Below are positions 62,580 to 64,000 of a DNA stretch of 64,000 nucleotides, one piece after another. The stretch covers positions 43,958-107,957 of the forward strand of contig CAVZYJ010000016.1 in NCBI GenBank assembly GCA_963779485.1. The letters are read 5' to 3'. The stretch is from CAVVJA01 sp963779485 (GTDB lineage: Bacteria > Actinomycetota > Actinomycetes > Mycobacteriales > Jatrophihabitantaceae). The notes below the pieces were generated by a model that searched no databases, was not told where the DNA came from, and saw only the letters and a program-made list of their open reading frames with translations. The translations under genes were made by a program, and so were the position numbers. Numbering within the stretch: position 1 is the first letter of the stretch; every line of letters starts with the position of its first letter.

Positions 62580-63232
62580 CCAGCAGCGGAGGGTAACCAG
62601 GGCAGCATCGCGACAGCCGTTCGGGTTCCCGGCTCGACCTCGGTGAAGCCGCCATCCTCCACCACGGCCGCGCCGGCCTCGAGGGCGCGACGCCAGGCGG
62701 CGGGCGTCGCGGTCCGTACCGCGAGGCGGAAGTCTCCGGCCGCCCAGACGTCTCGATCTGCCGGCGCGGACGCCCGCCACCCGAGCTGAGCGGCATGCGC
62801 ACCCTGCGCCATGGCCTTGCCCGCGGTCAGTTCGAGATGCGGCGACAGCAGCACGAGCGGCGTGCCGGCCTCGACCGGGGCGGGCGGCGGATCGTCTAGC
62901 TCGGTGCCGCCGACCTGCAACCGGGCCAGGTCACGAGGCCACGCATCGATCGGGATCGGGGGGAAGACGCGTACTTGGGCCGAGCCGTTGCGCACGGTGC
63001 GGCCCGGCAGAGCCTCAGCCCTCCGCCACTCTGCGCCCCGGGCCCGCCGTACCACCTTGCGGATGCGCTGCCCATCCCACGCTGTGACTGCCTCGACCCA
63101 ATCGGGGTCTGGTCGAGCGAGCATCAGCAACACGCCACGCGCGGCGGCCTCGAGCGCGTCCGTTCGCGTCGGCGGGTCGGATCGCTCGATCCGCACGACG
63201 AACGGCAAGACCAGCTCAGGCCGCAGTGTCAC
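62561..63232 (-). CDS. PTH2-type peptidyl-tRNA hydrolase-like protein
   Basis: 223 residues. The C-terminal ~120 residues carry the PTH2 signature GKAMAQGAHAAQLGWRAS, with a preceding LVLLSPHLELTAG strand and later TRTAVAMLPWLP. The N-terminal half (RPELVLPFVVRIER ... GVLLMLARPDPDWV) is found only in the actinobacterial group. PTH2 enzymes release peptidyl-tRNA; whether this divergent form does so is untested. The GTG at 63232 lies four bases after the pepA stop. It is co-directional with pepA. Confidence 0.85.
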   Translation of the reverse strand: MTLRPELVLPFVVRIERSDPPTRTDALEAAARGVLLMLARPDPDWVEAVTAWDGQRIRKVVRRARGAEWRRAEALPGRTVRNGSAQVRVFPPIPIDAWPRDLARLQVGGTELDDPPPAPVEAGTPLVLLSPHLELTAGKAMAQGAHAAQLGWRASAPADRDVWAAGDFRLAVRTATPAAWRRALEAGAAVVEDGGFTEVEPGTRTAVAMLPWLPSAAGQSSEV

Positions 63233-63236
63233 CGGC

Positions 63237-64000
63237 TCACTTCGTCTGGCCCTCGATCCACCGCACGAGCAGCCGGGTGCCGAACCCCGTCGCGCCCTGG
63301 GAGAGGACACCGGCGTTGGCGGTGGCCCGAGCCGGCCCGGCGATATCAAGGTGCGCCCAGGGCACGGAGCCGACGAACGGGCGAAGGAACAGCGCAGCGG
63401 TAATCCCGCCCGGATTGCCGGGCGCGTTCTGCGCGTCAGCCACGATGGAGTCCAGTTGCGTGGCGTTCTCCTCGACCAGCGGCATCCGCCACAGTGGCTC
63501 TCCCGCCGCCGCACCGGCGGCGAGGAGGGCGGCGGCCAGGTCGTCGTCCGGGCTGAGCAGGCCGCCGGTGCGCAACCCCAGCGCCACTTTCATCGCGCCG
63601 GTGAGCGTCGCCAGGTCGACGAGCGCGGTAGGTCGCAGCCGATCGACCGCATAGGCAAGTGCGTCGGCGAGCACGAGGCGGCCTTCGGCGTCCGTGTTCT
63701 GCACCTCGGTGGTCCGGCCACCGTAGTGGCGGATGACGTCACTCGGGCGCATTGCCGAGCCCGACAGGCTGTTCTCGGCGGCGGGCACGAGAACGGTGAG
63801 CCGGACGGGCAATCGGCGAGCGGCAACGGCCTGCATCGCGCCCAACGCGGCTGCGCCACCGGCCATGTCGGTGTACATCGTGCGCATGCTGTCGCCGGGT
63901 TTGAGATTCAGCCCGCCGCTATCGAACGTGATGCCCTTGCCGATGATCACGATGTGCCGCGAACCAGCGCGCCGCGGCCGCCACGACGCCTGGATCAACC
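63237..64000 (-). CDS. pepA: Leucyl aminopeptidase (M17), C-terminal part, cut by window edge
   Basis: The frame is open to the window end at 64000, so the N-terminus is missing. The visible ~254 codons hold the M17 catalytic domain: GKGITFDSGGLNLKP (Lys and Asp metal ligands), MYTDMAGGAAALGAM, PSDVIRHYGGRTTEVQNTDAEG with the family signature NTDAEGRLVLADAL. It is a two-metal enzyme releasing N-terminal Leu and other residues in the cytosol. Followed by the PTH2 gene four bases later. Confidence 0.95.
   Translation of the reverse strand, partial: LIQASWRPRRAGSRHIVIIGKGITFDSGGLNLKPGDSMRTMYTDMAGGAAALGAMQAVAARRLPVRLTVLVPAAENSLSGSAMRPSDVIRHYGGRTTEVQNTDAEGRLVLADALAYAVDRLRPTALVDLATLTGAMKVALGLRTGGLLSPDDDLAAALLAAGAAAGEPLWRMPLVEENATQLDSIVADAQNAPGNPGGITAALFLRPFVGSVPWAHLDIAGPARATANAGVLSQGATGFGTRLLVRWIEGQTK

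Overview
The window is a GC-rich, gene-dense stretch of an actinobacterial chromosome. Taxonomic markers are WhiB, MtrAB-LpqB, a WXG100 protein with an FtsK-type T7SS ATPase, WS/DGAT, Trm112, GTG starts and several apparently leaderless promoters. From secA to whiB the gene order follows Mycobacterium tuberculosis Rv3240c-Rv3260c (secA, hpf, comF, lpqB-mtrB-mtrA, sahH, manA, SIS, manB, DUF3499, zincin-like, whiB2). The desaturase, CDF transporter and tandem GNAT are extra, and the T7SS-like gene and lysine genes do not look mycobacterial. I infer a non-mycobacterial high-GC actinomycete (Frankia/Jatrophihabitans-like grade); I cannot name a genus.

Layout. 0-9.6 kb: a beta-propeller tail, an alpha/beta hydrolase, an MpaB-like oxygenase, a secreted protein, a RecB-like nuclease, a TPM-domain membrane protein with a PHP phosphoesterase, a PH-domain membrane protein, NUDIX, MaoC and a Tat-exported polysaccharide deacetylase. 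9.6-14.3 kb: a divergent WXG100 / ubiquitin-like-FHA-FtsK pair, an orphan minimal type VII secretion locus. 14.4-19.6 kb: pruA, DUF6912, and a coupled patatin lipase / wax ester-triacylglycerol synthase pair. 19.7-25.2 kb: a CpaE-like ATPase and SAF protein divergent from a BldC-like HTH protein, a conserved beta-rich protein, a frameshifted orphan XdhC, and LysM plus Rv3235-like genes. 25.2-44.7 kb: the conserved secA-whiB2 block. 44.9-49.1 kb: an atypical phosphoribosyltransferase and a LysR-controlled two-gene lysine-degradation unit. 49.3-57.3 kb: CsbD, then a minus-strand run of FAD/Fe-S dehydrogenase, dapC, circularly permuted ATP-grasp, alpha-E and transglutaminase, preceded by a decayed FAD oxidoreductase. 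57.3-64 kb: an amino-acid ABC transporter, divergent glgC/glgA, a PTH2 hydrolase and the end of pepA.

Cross-cutting observations. (1) Six single-base frameshifts, all explained by one EXTRA base, lie between 23.3 and 40.4 kb in xdhC, secA, an acyl-ACP desaturase (three) and a CDF transporter. Because secA is essential, sequencing or assembly error is the leading explanation. (2) A MerR-type DNA-binding domain is fused in frame to S-adenosylhomocysteine hydrolase. (3) Two intergenic sites carry inverted DnaA boxes with the same 9-base spacing. (4) A dispersed palindrome with consensus CGTGATCTTGGACTTG occurs three times between genes. (5) Operator-like repeats precede the desaturase, the lysine genes and the amino-acid transporter. 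No CRISPR array, rRNA, tRNA, insertion sequence or prophage was recognised.
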